A DNA stretch of 13,080 nt from an uncultured Collinsella sp. (GTDB lineage: Bacteria; Actinomycetota; Coriobacteriia; Coriobacteriales; Coriobacteriaceae). The stretch lies in the NCBI GenBank assembly GCA_900555955.1, contig USNA01000008.1, positions 1 to 13,080 on the forward strand. Reading direction: 5' to 3'. The position numbers and the translations under genes are program-made. Positions 1 to 6,840 of the stretch are shown here, one piece after another (the first letter of the stretch is position 1; every line of letters begins with the position of its first letter). The notes under the pieces were generated by a model, which searched no databases, was not told the origin of the DNA, and was given only the letters and a program-made list of their open reading frames with translations.

Positions 1-6
1 CCGTTG

Positions 7-33
7 TCCGCTTTATCGAGCAAAGCGGATTTT
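7..33 (+). terminator. Terminator-like hairpin at left edge
   Basis: TCCGCTTT (7-14) and AAAGCGGA (22-29) pair perfectly around a 7-nt loop and are followed by TTTT. It has the form of a weak rho-independent terminator for a gene lying left of the window. The short T tract and the moderate stem keep confidence low. Confidence 0.4.
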
Positions 34-100
34 GGGAAAAGTGGATTCAACCGACGTTACCGCCGCTTCCTCGGACCGGGACATGCCGCCCGCGGCCGGT

Positions 101-123
101 GCGTATTTGCTTCGCAAATACGC
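101..123. repeat. Perfect 10-bp inverted repeat with TTC loop
   Basis: GCGTATTTGC (101-110) and GCAAATACGC (114-123) are exact reverse complements separated by TTC. No T tract follows on either strand, so it does not look like a terminator. It may be a dispersed intergenic hairpin repeat or a binding site; function unknown. Confidence 0.6.
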
Positions 124-198
124 AGGCGTCCTCATGGCCGCTCTATGCTACAAAATGTTAGGTTAATGCCTGCTGCCCATACTCGCACCCGCGCACGG

Positions 199-204
199 TA
201 CAAT
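199..204 (+). promoter_or_regulatory. Candidate -10 element for purB
   Basis: TACAAT lies about 45 bp upstream of the purB start. The 9-mer GGTACAATG (197-205) is shared exactly with the promoter in front of tRNA-Lys. I see no good -35 hexamer 16-18 bp upstream, so the assignment rests on the -10 match and its position. Confidence 0.4.
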
Positions 205-248
205 GGTTGGGTTACGACCAACGTGCCAATAACCAAAAAGGAGCCGCT

Positions 249-1595
249 ATGATCGATCGCTATACCCGCCCGGAGATGGGACACATCTTCTCCCTCGAGA
301 ACAAGTACGCCATTTGGCAGGAGATTGAGGTCCTGGCCTGCGAGGCTCAGGCGGAGCTCGGCAAGATCGGTATTTCCAAAGAAGAGGCCCAGTGGATTCG
401 CGACCACGCCAACTTTGAGAAGGCGAAGGTTGACGAGATCGAGGAGGTCACGCGCCACGATGTCATCGCCTTCCTGACCAACATGAAGGAATATATCGAC
501 GCCGATGTTCCCGAGGGCGAGCCCAAGCCTAGCCGTTGGGTCCACTACGGTATGACCAGCTCCGACCTGGGTGATACGGCTCTGTGCTATCAGCTTACTC
601 AGGCGTGTGACCTGATTATCGAGGACGTTAAGAAGCTCGGTGTGATCTGCAAGCGTCGCGCCTTCGAGGAGCGCAATACGCTCTGTGCCGGCCGCACCCA
701 CGGCATCCACGCCGAGCCGATGACCTTCGGCATGAAGTTTGGCTCTTGGGCCTGGGAGCTCAAGCGCGATCTCAATCGTCTTGAGGACGCTCGCAAGAAC
801 GTTGCCTTCGGTGCCATCTCCGGTGCCGTCGGCACCTACAGCTCCATCGAGCCGTTCGTCGAGGAGTACGTCTGCGAGCACTTGGGCCTGGTCCACGATC
901 CGCTGTCCACGCAGGTCATCAGCCGCGATCACCACGCCTATCTTGCCGGCGTGCTTGCCACTACAGCGGCCACCTGCGAGCGCATCGCGACCGAGGTCCG
1001 CAACCTGCAGAAGACCGATACGCTCGAGGCCGAAGAGCCCTTCCGCAAGGGACAAAAGGGCAGCTCCGCCATGCCGCACAAGCGCAATCCCATCACCATG
1101 GAGAAGGTCTGCGGCCTGTCGCGCGTCGTGAAGTCAAACGCTCAGGTCGCCTTTGACAACGTTGCCCTGTGGCACGAGCGCGACATTTCGCACTCTTCCG
1201 CCGAGCGTGTCGCCCAGGCCGATAGCTTCATCGCGCTCGACCACATGTTCCAATGCCTCATCCGCGTTATCGACGGCCTGCAGCTGTATCCGGCCCGCAT
1301 GATGGCCAATCTCAACAAGACCCGCGGCCTCATCTTCTCCTCCAAGGTGCTGCTCGCCCTCGTCGATACGGGCATCACCCGCGAGGACGCCTACGCTATC
1401 GTGCAGGAAAATGCCATGGCCACCTGGCACGAGGTGCAGGATTGTGTCTCTGGCCCCACCTTTAAGGAGCGTCTCGAGGCCGATCCGCGCTGCACCGTCA
1501 GCCAGGAGAAGCTCGACGAGATCTTTGATCCGTGGGACTTCCTCACCCGCATCGATACGGTCTTCGACCGCCTGGAGCAGCTGAACTTCGAGTAG
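249..1595 (+). CDS. purB: Adenylosuccinate lyase
   Basis: Cytoplasmic enzyme of purine synthesis. It removes fumarate from SAICAR to give AICAR, and from adenylosuccinate to give AMP. The ATG at 249 is chosen because AAAAAGGAG (235-243) sits 5 nt upstream; the frame runs further upstream to 207 without a usable site. The protein is 448 aa, within the usual 430-480 range. The fumarase/aspartase superfamily signature GSSAMPHKRNP spans residues 271-281 and carries the mobile-loop catalytic serine (Ser272 or Ser273). THGIHAEP (150-157) carries a conserved active-site His (His151), and HYGMTSSDLGDT earlier in the chain is also typical of PurB. It stands alone, ended by its own terminator, although purC lies about 7 kb downstream on the same strand. 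No damage or unusual composition is seen. Confidence 0.97.
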   Translation: MIDRYTRPEMGHIFSLENKYAIWQEIEVLACEAQAELGKIGISKEEAQWIRDHANFEKAKVDEIEEVTRHDVIAFLTNMKEYIDADVPEGEPKPSRWVHYGMTSSDLGDTALCYQLTQACDLIIEDVKKLGVICKRRAFEERNTLCAGRTHGIHAEPMTFGMKFGSWAWELKRDLNRLEDARKNVAFGAISGAVGTYSSIEPFVEEYVCEHLGLVHDPLSTQVISRDHHAYLAGVLATTAATCERIATEVRNLQKTDTLEAEEPFRKGQKGSSAMPHKRNPITMEKVCGLSRVVKSNAQVAFDNVALWHERDISHSSAERVAQADSFIALDHMFQCLIRVIDGLQLYPARMMANLNKTRGLIFSSKVLLALVDTGITREDAYAIVQENAMATWHEVQDCVSGPTFKERLEADPRCTVSQEKLDEIFDPWDFLTRIDTVFDRLEQLNFE

Positions 1596-1638
1596 GGTTA
1601 GCCTAATTCGACCGCTTGCGGATGCATTTCAACCTTTG

Positions 1639-1674
1639 GCGCCTTGCCCATCTTGGGTGAGGCGCTATTTTATT
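1639..1674 (+). terminator. Rho-independent terminator of purB
   Basis: GCGCCTTGCCCA (1639-1650) pairs with TGGGTGAGGCGC (1654-1665) through 12 positions, two of them G-U, around a TCT loop, followed by TATTTTATT. It separates purB from the next operon. Confidence 0.8.
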
Positions 1675-1699
1675 GCCGCATCAGCCCCGGGTATACAAT
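1673..1699 (+). promoter_or_regulatory. Candidate promoter of the SBP-cyclase operon
   Basis: TTGCCG (1673-1678) and TACAAT (1694-1699) could form -35 and -10 boxes with a short 15-bp spacer. Transcription would then begin near 1706, which places the in-frame ATG at 1698 outside the message and supports the GTG start at 1734. The -35 box overlaps the tail of the purB terminator. The short spacer is the main weakness. Confidence 0.4.
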
Positions 1700-1733
1700 G
1701 AAATCCGACTGCTGTTTCGATGAAGGGAGGCGC

Positions 1734-2570
1734 GTGCCCGGACGCACCGAGCGAGCCGCCATCGTCTCGTTTACGCTCATGCTCCTTGTTGCCGCCTGTG
1801 TGGCCGCCCTGACGTATACCGTTCGAAGCAGTCCTTCCTCCTCGAATGAAGCCGACAAAGATCTCCCGGTACTCAAAATCGGCGTTACGGATAACGACCC
1901 CTATGTGTATATCGATACCACGGGCGATTACGCCGGTATCGATATCGACATCGCCCGCGAGGCCTGCAAGCGCGCGGGGATCAAGCCACGGTTTGTCGAT
2001 ATTGACTGGAACGATCGCGACCGGCTGCTCAAAAACGGTGATATCGATTGCCTGTGGTGTGATTATTCTCCCTGTTATCGCGAAGATAAGTATTACTGGA
2101 CCGAGCCGTATCTAACCGTGACGGTCTCGGTTGCCGCCAAGAAAACGAGTGACATCAATTCCTTGGCGCATCTCGATGGAAGCAAGACCATCGCGGTGAT
2201 TGCGGGTTCGGTGAGCGAACGCCGATTGCTCGCAGGGGATCTGGAAATCTCGCCGGACGTGCAAATCAAATCGTATGGTTCTGCCGAGCTCTGCAAAGCC
2301 GCCCTCGCCAAAGGGTATGTCGACTGTTGGATGGCGGACGTTCAATCGCTTGATCGACTCGTCGCCCAGCATCCCGGCGTTTATCGTGTGTTTGCCGACA
2401 ACGTTATGACGGTTGACCTGGGCGTTGCATTTGATGTTGCCTATGAGGGGGAGTGCGTCAAAAACCTCAATACCGTGCTGGTCGACATGGATCGAGACGG
2501 CACGATTGACCGTATTGTGGACAATTACAAGGCGGGAGCGACGACGGGCGGGCAAGGAGCGGAATCATGA
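1734..2570 (+). CDS. Extracytoplasmic solute-binding protein (SBP_bac_3-like)
   Basis: A 278-aa periplasmic-binding-protein fold of the amino-acid/polar-solute type (family 3). GTG at 1734 is preferred because GAAGGGAGG (1722-1730) precedes it closely; the frame runs upstream through the purB terminator, which argues against earlier starts. Residues 8-30 are hydrophobic and contain LVAAC (18-22), a possible lipobox, so it is either a lipoprotein lipidated at Cys22 or membrane-anchored. The mature part opens with a typical first strand (LKIGVTDNDPY), then GDYAGIDIDIAREA and the GDID/YWTEPY region of the family. CLWCDYSPC (106-114) holds three cysteines, unusual for a secreted protein of this class. 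No ABC permease or ATPase is nearby. It overlaps the diguanylate cyclase by ATGA, so it probably senses a ligand for that enzyme rather than serving uptake. The ligand is unknown. Confidence 0.85.
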   Translation: MPGRTERAAIVSFTLMLLVAACVAALTYTVRSSPSSSNEADKDLPVLKIGVTDNDPYVYIDTTGDYAGIDIDIAREACKRAGIKPRFVDIDWNDRDRLLKNGDIDCLWCDYSPCYREDKYYWTEPYLTVTVSVAAKKTSDINSLAHLDGSKTIAVIAGSVSERRLLAGDLEISPDVQIKSYGSAELCKAALAKGYVDCWMADVQSLDRLVAQHPGVYRVFADNVMTVDLGVAFDVAYEGECVKNLNTVLVDMDRDGTIDRIVDNYKAGATTGGQGAES

Positions 2571-4366
2571 CAAATGACAAGCACCGCTTGCGTCGAAAGA
2601 CTCTGACCGTCATGGCTGTCGGCGTTATTGTCAGCGCTGTCTTATTAGGCCTGTTGTATGCGGTTGGAACCCATCGCTGCCTCGAAAAAACGCTTGGGTT
2701 TGGCCAAGAAACCATGGTGTTTTTGGAAAACGCTTGCGAAAAATATGACCGCTACGAACAGGGGAGAAAAATCGAGACGACACACGATTTGCTCGCCGCG
2801 GTCGAATCGTTTGCGACGTTCCTGTCCTCTGATCGCGTTGAGGTCAACAACGACCTTATCGAGCAATTTGTCCATGCCGAGAACCTTTCGGGGTTGATGG
2901 TCATGGACTCCGATGGCCATATGGCTGCCCACTACGACATCGATGGTCGCGATCCGCTCATGTTGTGGCGAGAGGAGCTGGCCTGTTCGCCGGTCGCATC
3001 GATGTATCAAGGTTCCAAAGTGTCCTACTCAACTGTCGTTGAGCGCCGTGGTGTCGTTTTTGCCGTCTGCGCTGTCCCGTATGGCGACGGCGTTGCCCTG
3101 GCATACCGCTCACTTGTTTCCGATACGGCGGACGACTATTCATATGCCATAGCCGACGTGCTTTCGAACAGCACCTTCCACCAGGGCCCCACGGTGCTTG
3201 TTATGGAGGATGCGGAGATTGTCTCATCCAACAGTGCCGATGCTGACGTGTCGCTCGCCCGACTCCTCACCAGCGCAGGGGTTGAGTGGAAAGACGACGG
3301 CCTGACGCCCATCGAATATCGAGGAGACAAATGGTACGCCGTGCGTGCGGCATATAAGGACTACCGCCTGTTTGCGCTATATCCCAAATCTGAGGTCATG
3401 TCTGACAGGATTTCATTTGTCGCCGCCGGTGTCTTGGTGTGCCTTGCGTTTTGGGTCGTGGTACTGTTGGCTCGAAATATCGTTGACCACCGTAATTTGG
3501 TCGAAAAGGATAAACAGCTCGGCATTATTAATGCCATAAGCGCCATCTACGATTCGACCTTCCTTTTGCATCTCGACACCCTCGAGATCGAGGGAATCAA
3601 TATGTCGCCGGCGATAGCAAAGATATTTGCCGAGCACAACGAGGCATATGACTTTATGGACACGGTCTGCCGGGATATCGTGAGCCCCGAAAGCCGCGAC
3701 GCGGTTGTGGGACTCGTAGATATAAGTACGCTTCGTGAACGTATGGAGGGCGTACCGTACTTGGCTGCCGAGGTGCGAGATTGTCGAGGCGCTTGGTACT
3801 CACTACAGGTTGTCCCCCAGCATCGTGATGAGCAAGGCCGGCTTGAGTCGGTCGTCGTGGCGACGCACAACATATCGATGGTCAAGCATGCCGAGGAGCT
3901 GTCATACCAAGATAAACTGACGGGGCTTCGCAACCGCAACTATCTTGAATCGCGCGGAGATAACCTGGTAAACGAGGGCTTGCCCGTGAGCGTGATTATG
4001 TTGGACTGCAATTATCTCAAGCGGACCAACGACATCTATGGTCACGAGATGGGGGATGAACTGCTGCGACGGACGGCGTCCGTGCTGCGGCGGGTGGCTG
4101 GTGCGGATTACCTGCCGATGCGCGTTGGCGGCGACGAGTTTTTGCTGATTTGTCCCCATACTGACAACGAGTCTGCACTCGGGCTGGAACAGGACCTTTG
4201 TCTCGGTCTTGCCGCGGTAAGCGATGAGGCCCTGACGGTCAGTGCATCGATTGGCGTGGCGACCGTCGAGACGGCTGGAAATACGCTGGCCGATGTATAT
4301 CGTGTCGCCGACCACAATATGTATCGGGAGAAGCGCATGGTCCACGCACAGGGTGCGGACTGCTAA
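2567..4366 (+). CDS. Membrane-bound sensor diguanylate cyclase (GGDEF)
   Basis: Predicted to make cyclic di-GMP from two GTP at the inner face of the membrane. It is 599 aa. A basic N-terminus leads into a membrane helix (about 12-33), an extracytoplasmic domain of about 245 residues, a second helix (about 282-303), a PAS-like region (about 310-435) and a C-terminal GGDEF domain (about 447-595). The active-site loop GGDEF is intact at 521-525 within RVGGDEFLL. The first metal ligand is Asp480 in LDCNYLK, a DxN variant of the usual DxD that is common in Firmicutes/Actinobacteria cyclases. The RxxD inhibitory site expected just upstream of GGDEF is absent (GADY at that position), so product inhibition at that site is not expected. 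No EAL or HD-GYP domain is attached. AAGGAG precedes the ATG, which overlaps the stop of the solute-binding protein by 4 nt, indicating translational coupling and a joint sensory role. Confidence 0.92.
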   Translation: MTNDKHRLRRKTLTVMAVGVIVSAVLLGLLYAVGTHRCLEKTLGFGQETMVFLENACEKYDRYEQGRKIETTHDLLAAVESFATFLSSDRVEVNNDLIEQFVHAENLSGLMVMDSDGHMAAHYDIDGRDPLMLWREELACSPVASMYQGSKVSYSTVVERRGVVFAVCAVPYGDGVALAYRSLVSDTADDYSYAIADVLSNSTFHQGPTVLVMEDAEIVSSNSADADVSLARLLTSAGVEWKDDGLTPIEYRGDKWYAVRAAYKDYRLFALYPKSEVMSDRISFVAAGVLVCLAFWVVVLLARNIVDHRNLVEKDKQLGIINAISAIYDSTFLLHLDTLEIEGINMSPAIAKIFAEHNEAYDFMDTVCRDIVSPESRDAVVGLVDISTLRERMEGVPYLAAEVRDCRGAWYSLQVVPQHRDEQGRLESVVVATHNISMVKHAEELSYQDKLTGLRNRNYLESRGDNLVNEGLPVSVIMLDCNYLKRTNDIYGHEMGDELLRRTASVLRRVAGADYLPMRVGGDEFLLICPHTDNESALGLEQDLCLGLAAVSDEALTVSASIGVATVETAGNTLADVYRVADHNMYREKRMVHAQGADC

Positions 4367-4438
4367 TCTTATCTCCACCAGTCCATGCATCGTAGGATGT
4401 TGAATCGGTGCTTGCGATAATAAGTCGGCCCAGGCGGG

Positions 4439-4444
4439 GATAAT
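4439..4444 (+). promoter_or_regulatory. Possible -10 element before the TSCPD gene
   Basis: GATAAT in a GGGGATAAT context lies 35 bp upstream of the ATG at 4480, in the only gap (113 bp) between the cyclase and this gene. TTGCGA at 4412-4417 is too far (21 bp) to be a good -35 partner. No hairpin terminator with a T tract is evident after the cyclase. Confidence 0.25.
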
Positions 4445-4479
4445 AGACGTCTGAAATTTCTTTCTGAGAGGGGATCTCA

Positions 4480-4743
4480 ATGATTAGTTTTGACTACAAG
4501 CCTCAGGGTGTATGCTCTCGCAATATCCACCTCAATCTTTCCGATGACGGCAGCAAAGTGCTGGGCGTCGAGTTTACCGGCGGCTGCGACGGCAATCTCA
4601 AGGCTATCTCCAAGCTGGTCGAGGGTGCTCCTGCCGATCGCGTAATCGAGGTTCTCGCCGGTAATACCTGCGGTATGAAAAAGACCTCTTGCGCCGATCA
4701 GCTTACGCGCGCTATCGAGGCCGCACGCGCCGAGATTGCCTAA
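4480..4743 (+). CDS. TSCPD domain-containing protein (TIGR03905-like)
   Basis: A small 87-aa cytoplasmic protein that matches in length and layout the stand-alone TSCPD family, whose domain is also found at the C-terminus of some class II ribonucleotide reductases. Conserved features seen are YKPQGVCS near the start, FTGGCDGNLKAISKLVEG in the middle, and GNTCGMKKTSCADQL near the end, the last holding the TSC(P/A)D motif. Cys12, Cys36, Cys64 and Cys71 fit a metal- or thiol-based site, but this is inference. The molecular function of stand-alone members is not established. AGGGGAT upstream of the ATG serves as ribosome binding site. The stop TAA shares its last A with the ATG of the Tat lipoprotein gene (TAATG), so the two are translationally coupled. 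Confidence 0.88.
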   Translation: MISFDYKPQGVCSRNIHLNLSDDGSKVLGVEFTGGCDGNLKAISKLVEGAPADRVIEVLAGNTCGMKKTSCADQLTRAIEAARAEIA

Positions 4744-5954
4744 TGGGTATCGTCGATCACATCAAGAACGGAATATCGCGTCGCGGCTTTGTGCTCGGTG
4801 GAGCTGCCGCGGGCGCTGCCACGGTGCTTGCCGGATGCTCGAAAAAAACGGGCACCAGCGATGATGCCGCCGGCGAGCCGCAGGTTATCAAGGACGATTC
4901 AAAGATTGTCTCGATTACGGATGAGTACGAGGCCGTCGAAATCGACCTCGAGCCTGCAGCTTCATGGACATTGCCTCTGGGTACGCTGCTGTACTACTGC
5001 GACGGCGATTACGCCGCGGCGATGTTGGCGCCCGCATCGGCGCGGCATGCCAACACGCTCGGTGTGCTCAACTTGGGTGACGGTTCACTCACAACGCTCA
5101 TCGAGGACCCCGTCGAAGGTGCGGGGTATTCGTTTTACGATGTCCGCGCCGGCGATGGCGTATTTGCTTGGGTCGAGATGAACTTTGCGAATGCATCATG
5201 GAAGCTCTATGCGCAAAATAGGGCAGGTGCGTCGCTTGTCGGCGATGTGGTCGAGCTCGACCGAGGCGGCAAGGACTACGACCCGCCGCTGTTTACGGCG
5301 TTCGAATCGTCCGTCATTTGGTACAAGATGCCTTCGGCGGGCGGCAAAAAGACGAGTCATGACTCGTATTGCTACCGCCGCTCGCTCGACGAGTCCAAGC
5401 CTGAGACTATTTGGAAGTCGACGGGCCGCTTCGCATCCGCCCCGCGTGTGAGCGACGGCATCTTGACCATTTCCCCGCGTGTGCGCAACGACGAGGGCGT
5501 CTACTACGGCATGACGGCGATCGACCTGACGGACGGCAACAATACCAAGAGGGCTCAGCTGGTCCTTCCCTCATCGGTGTCTCCCTTCGAGGCCGTATAT
5601 ATGGGCGACACGTTTGTGTTCTCCATTGAGGCCACCTATAGCGGCGTGGGGAGTCTAGGCAACATGGGCACCTATATCGGTAACGAGAATGGGACGTTCC
5701 TATTCCTGTCGCGCGAGCCGCTTGCGTGTGCTGCCGGCAGAAAAGGCAAATATCTGGTTAAGGTTCAGGCATCGCATTTTCTGATCGATACCTCCGCCAA
5801 AACCTATGGTTCGCTGCTGCCGCCCGACCGCGCTCTCGAATATGGCGATTATCCAGCTACGGCGGGTAAATCGAATACGTTTTTAACCTATGCCACGGTG
5901 CGTAATAGCCAAGGAATCCCCGAGACGGTTACCGCCCGCTTGTTCTCTCTTTAG
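4743..5954 (+). CDS. Tat-exported lipoprotein, beta-propeller-like, unknown function
   Basis: A 403-aa protein. The start at 4743 is chosen because the ATG overlaps the previous stop in TAATG; the longer frame to 4689 lies inside the TSCPD gene. The N-terminus has a twin-arginine signal, SRRGFVLGG (12-20), a hydrophobic Ala/Gly stretch and a lipobox VLAGC with Cys32, so it is predicted to fold before Tat export and be anchored to the outer face of the membrane. The mature part is rich in short beta-strand patterns repeating about every 45-60 residues (for example AGDGVFAWVEM, ESSVIWYKM, SDGILTISP, GDTFVFSIE). That suggests a WD40/TolB-type propeller, but I recognise no specific family or catalytic motif. 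No cofactor motif explains why Tat is used. Co-translation with the TSCPD gene is the only context clue. It could equally be a non-propeller beta-rich surface protein. Confidence 0.8.
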   Translation: MGIVDHIKNGISRRGFVLGGAAAGAATVLAGCSKKTGTSDDAAGEPQVIKDDSKIVSITDEYEAVEIDLEPAASWTLPLGTLLYYCDGDYAAAMLAPASARHANTLGVLNLGDGSLTTLIEDPVEGAGYSFYDVRAGDGVFAWVEMNFANASWKLYAQNRAGASLVGDVVELDRGGKDYDPPLFTAFESSVIWYKMPSAGGKKTSHDSYCYRRSLDESKPETIWKSTGRFASAPRVSDGILTISPRVRNDEGVYYGMTAIDLTDGNNTKRAQLVLPSSVSPFEAVYMGDTFVFSIEATYSGVGSLGNMGTYIGNENGTFLFLSREPLACAAGRKGKYLVKVQASHFLIDTSAKTYGSLLPPDRALEYGDYPATAGKSNTFLTYATVRNSQGIPETVTARLFSL

Positions 5955-6012
5955 CGCCGAGGGGTTAAAAGGGCGCCAACGGGGGAATAAACGCGTTGTA
6001 ATTGTGAGTGCC

Positions 6013-6051
6013 GCCCGCCGAGCCGCCGCACTGTAGCGGTGCTCGGTGGGC
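6013..6051. repeat. GC-rich inverted repeat before the two-component operon
   Basis: GCCCGCCGAGC (6013-6023) pairs with GCTCGGTGGGC (6041-6051) with one G-U pair, and an inner CCGC/GCGG stem extends it around loop ACTGTA. No T tract follows on either strand, so it is not a standard intrinsic terminator. It lies just upstream of a TAAAAT at 6062-6067 that may be the -10 box of the response-regulator gene, so it could be a regulatory site or an atypical terminator for the lipoprotein gene. Confidence 0.55.
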
Positions 6052-6106
6052 ATAGGTGCGTTAAAATGGGCTTGTTCTTAGCTAATTGAGACAGGGGGGC
6101 CGTGCT

Positions 6107-6829
6107 ATGGCTTCAGATGCAAAAAAGATTCTGCTGGTCGGGGATGAGAAGGCAATCCGTGACGCTGTTGCTGCCTATCTCGAGCGCGAGGGCTACTGGG
6201 TTGTTGGCGTCGGCGACGGCCAGTCTGCGATCGAGGAGTTCGAGAAGCACCAGTTCGACCTGGTTGTGCTCGACCTTATGCTCCCCAAGATTCCCGGCGA
6301 GCGCGTTTGCCGCACTATTCGCGATACCTCGGATGTGCCCATTATCATGCTTACCGCCAAGGGCGAGATCGAGGATCGCATCATCGGCCTCGAGCTTGGT
6401 GCCGACGACTACCTGATCAAGCCGTTCTCGCCTCGCGAGCTCGTCGCCCGCGTCCGTGCCCTGTTCCGCCGTGCTCACCAGGCCGATGAGCCCGCCGTTG
6501 AGGTGCTCGACTTTGGCGATCTGGTCATCGATATCTCGGGCCACAAGATTTTGGTCGAGGACAAGGAAGTGGACCTGACTGCTTCCGAGTTTAAGCTGCT
6601 CACCACGCTTGCTCGCCATCCCGGTCGTGTTTATAACCGTATGGAGCTGGTCGAGAAGGTGCTCGGCTACGACTTTGAGGGCTATGAGCGCACCATCGAC
6701 AGCCATGTGAAGAACCTTCGCGCCAAGCTGGGTGATGACCCCAAGAAGCCTAAGTGGCTCTATACCGTTCACGGTGTCGGCTATCGCTTTGAGGCTCCGG
6801 CCAAGACCGATAAGTCGGACGAGAAATAG
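6107..6829 (+). CDS. OmpR/PhoB-family response regulator with G in the acidic pocket
   Basis: A 240-aa DNA-binding response regulator. The ATG at 6107 follows AGGGGGGC at a proper distance and is preferred over the TTG at 6086. The receiver domain (about 7-122) has the phosphoacceptor Asp56 (VVLDLMLP), Thr83 (IIMLTAKGE) and Lys105 (LIKPF). The C-terminal winged helix (about 140-235) shows the family pattern, including LTASEFKLL, ERTIDSHVKNLRAKLG and TVHGVGYRFE. The oddity is ILLVGDE at 8-14: the first of the two acidic-pocket residues, normally Asp or Glu (VDDE/VEDE), is Gly12, encoded by GGG, one transition from GAG. Asp13, the direct Mg2+ ligand, remains, so phosphorylation is probably possible but its metal affinity or kinetics may be altered. 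It is transcribed with the kinase 11 bp downstream, its likely partner. Confidence 0.95.
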   Translation: MASDAKKILLVGDEKAIRDAVAAYLEREGYWVVGVGDGQSAIEEFEKHQFDLVVLDLMLPKIPGERVCRTIRDTSDVPIIMLTAKGEIEDRIIGLELGADDYLIKPFSPRELVARVRALFRRAHQADEPAVEVLDFGDLVIDISGHKILVEDKEVDLTASEFKLLTTLARHPGRVYNRMELVEKVLGYDFEGYERTIDSHVKNLRAKLGDDPKKPKWLYTVHGVGYRFEAPAKTDKSDEK

Positions 6830-6840
6830 GGAAATCACAT

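Larger units (their letters stand above)
1..248. other. Intergenic region upstream of purB
   Basis: No convincing gene is visible. One + strand frame is open from the window edge to a TAG at 159-161, so a partial C-terminus of an upstream gene cannot be excluded, but its later residues look like translated hairpin DNA. The segment holds two inverted repeats (listed separately) and the -10-like sequence and ribosome binding site of purB. Confidence 0.6.

Noticed and set aside
4..252. Short + strand frame before purB
   Set aside because: It starts with TTG, has no ribosome binding site, reads through two hairpins and overlaps the purB start.
132..1079. Long minus-strand frame opposite purB
   Set aside because: It is a shadow of GC-rich purB codons; PurB is unambiguous on the + strand. 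The same holds for the long minus-strand frames opposite the regulator, the kinase, purC (8414-9445) and the aminopeptidase (10039-11148).
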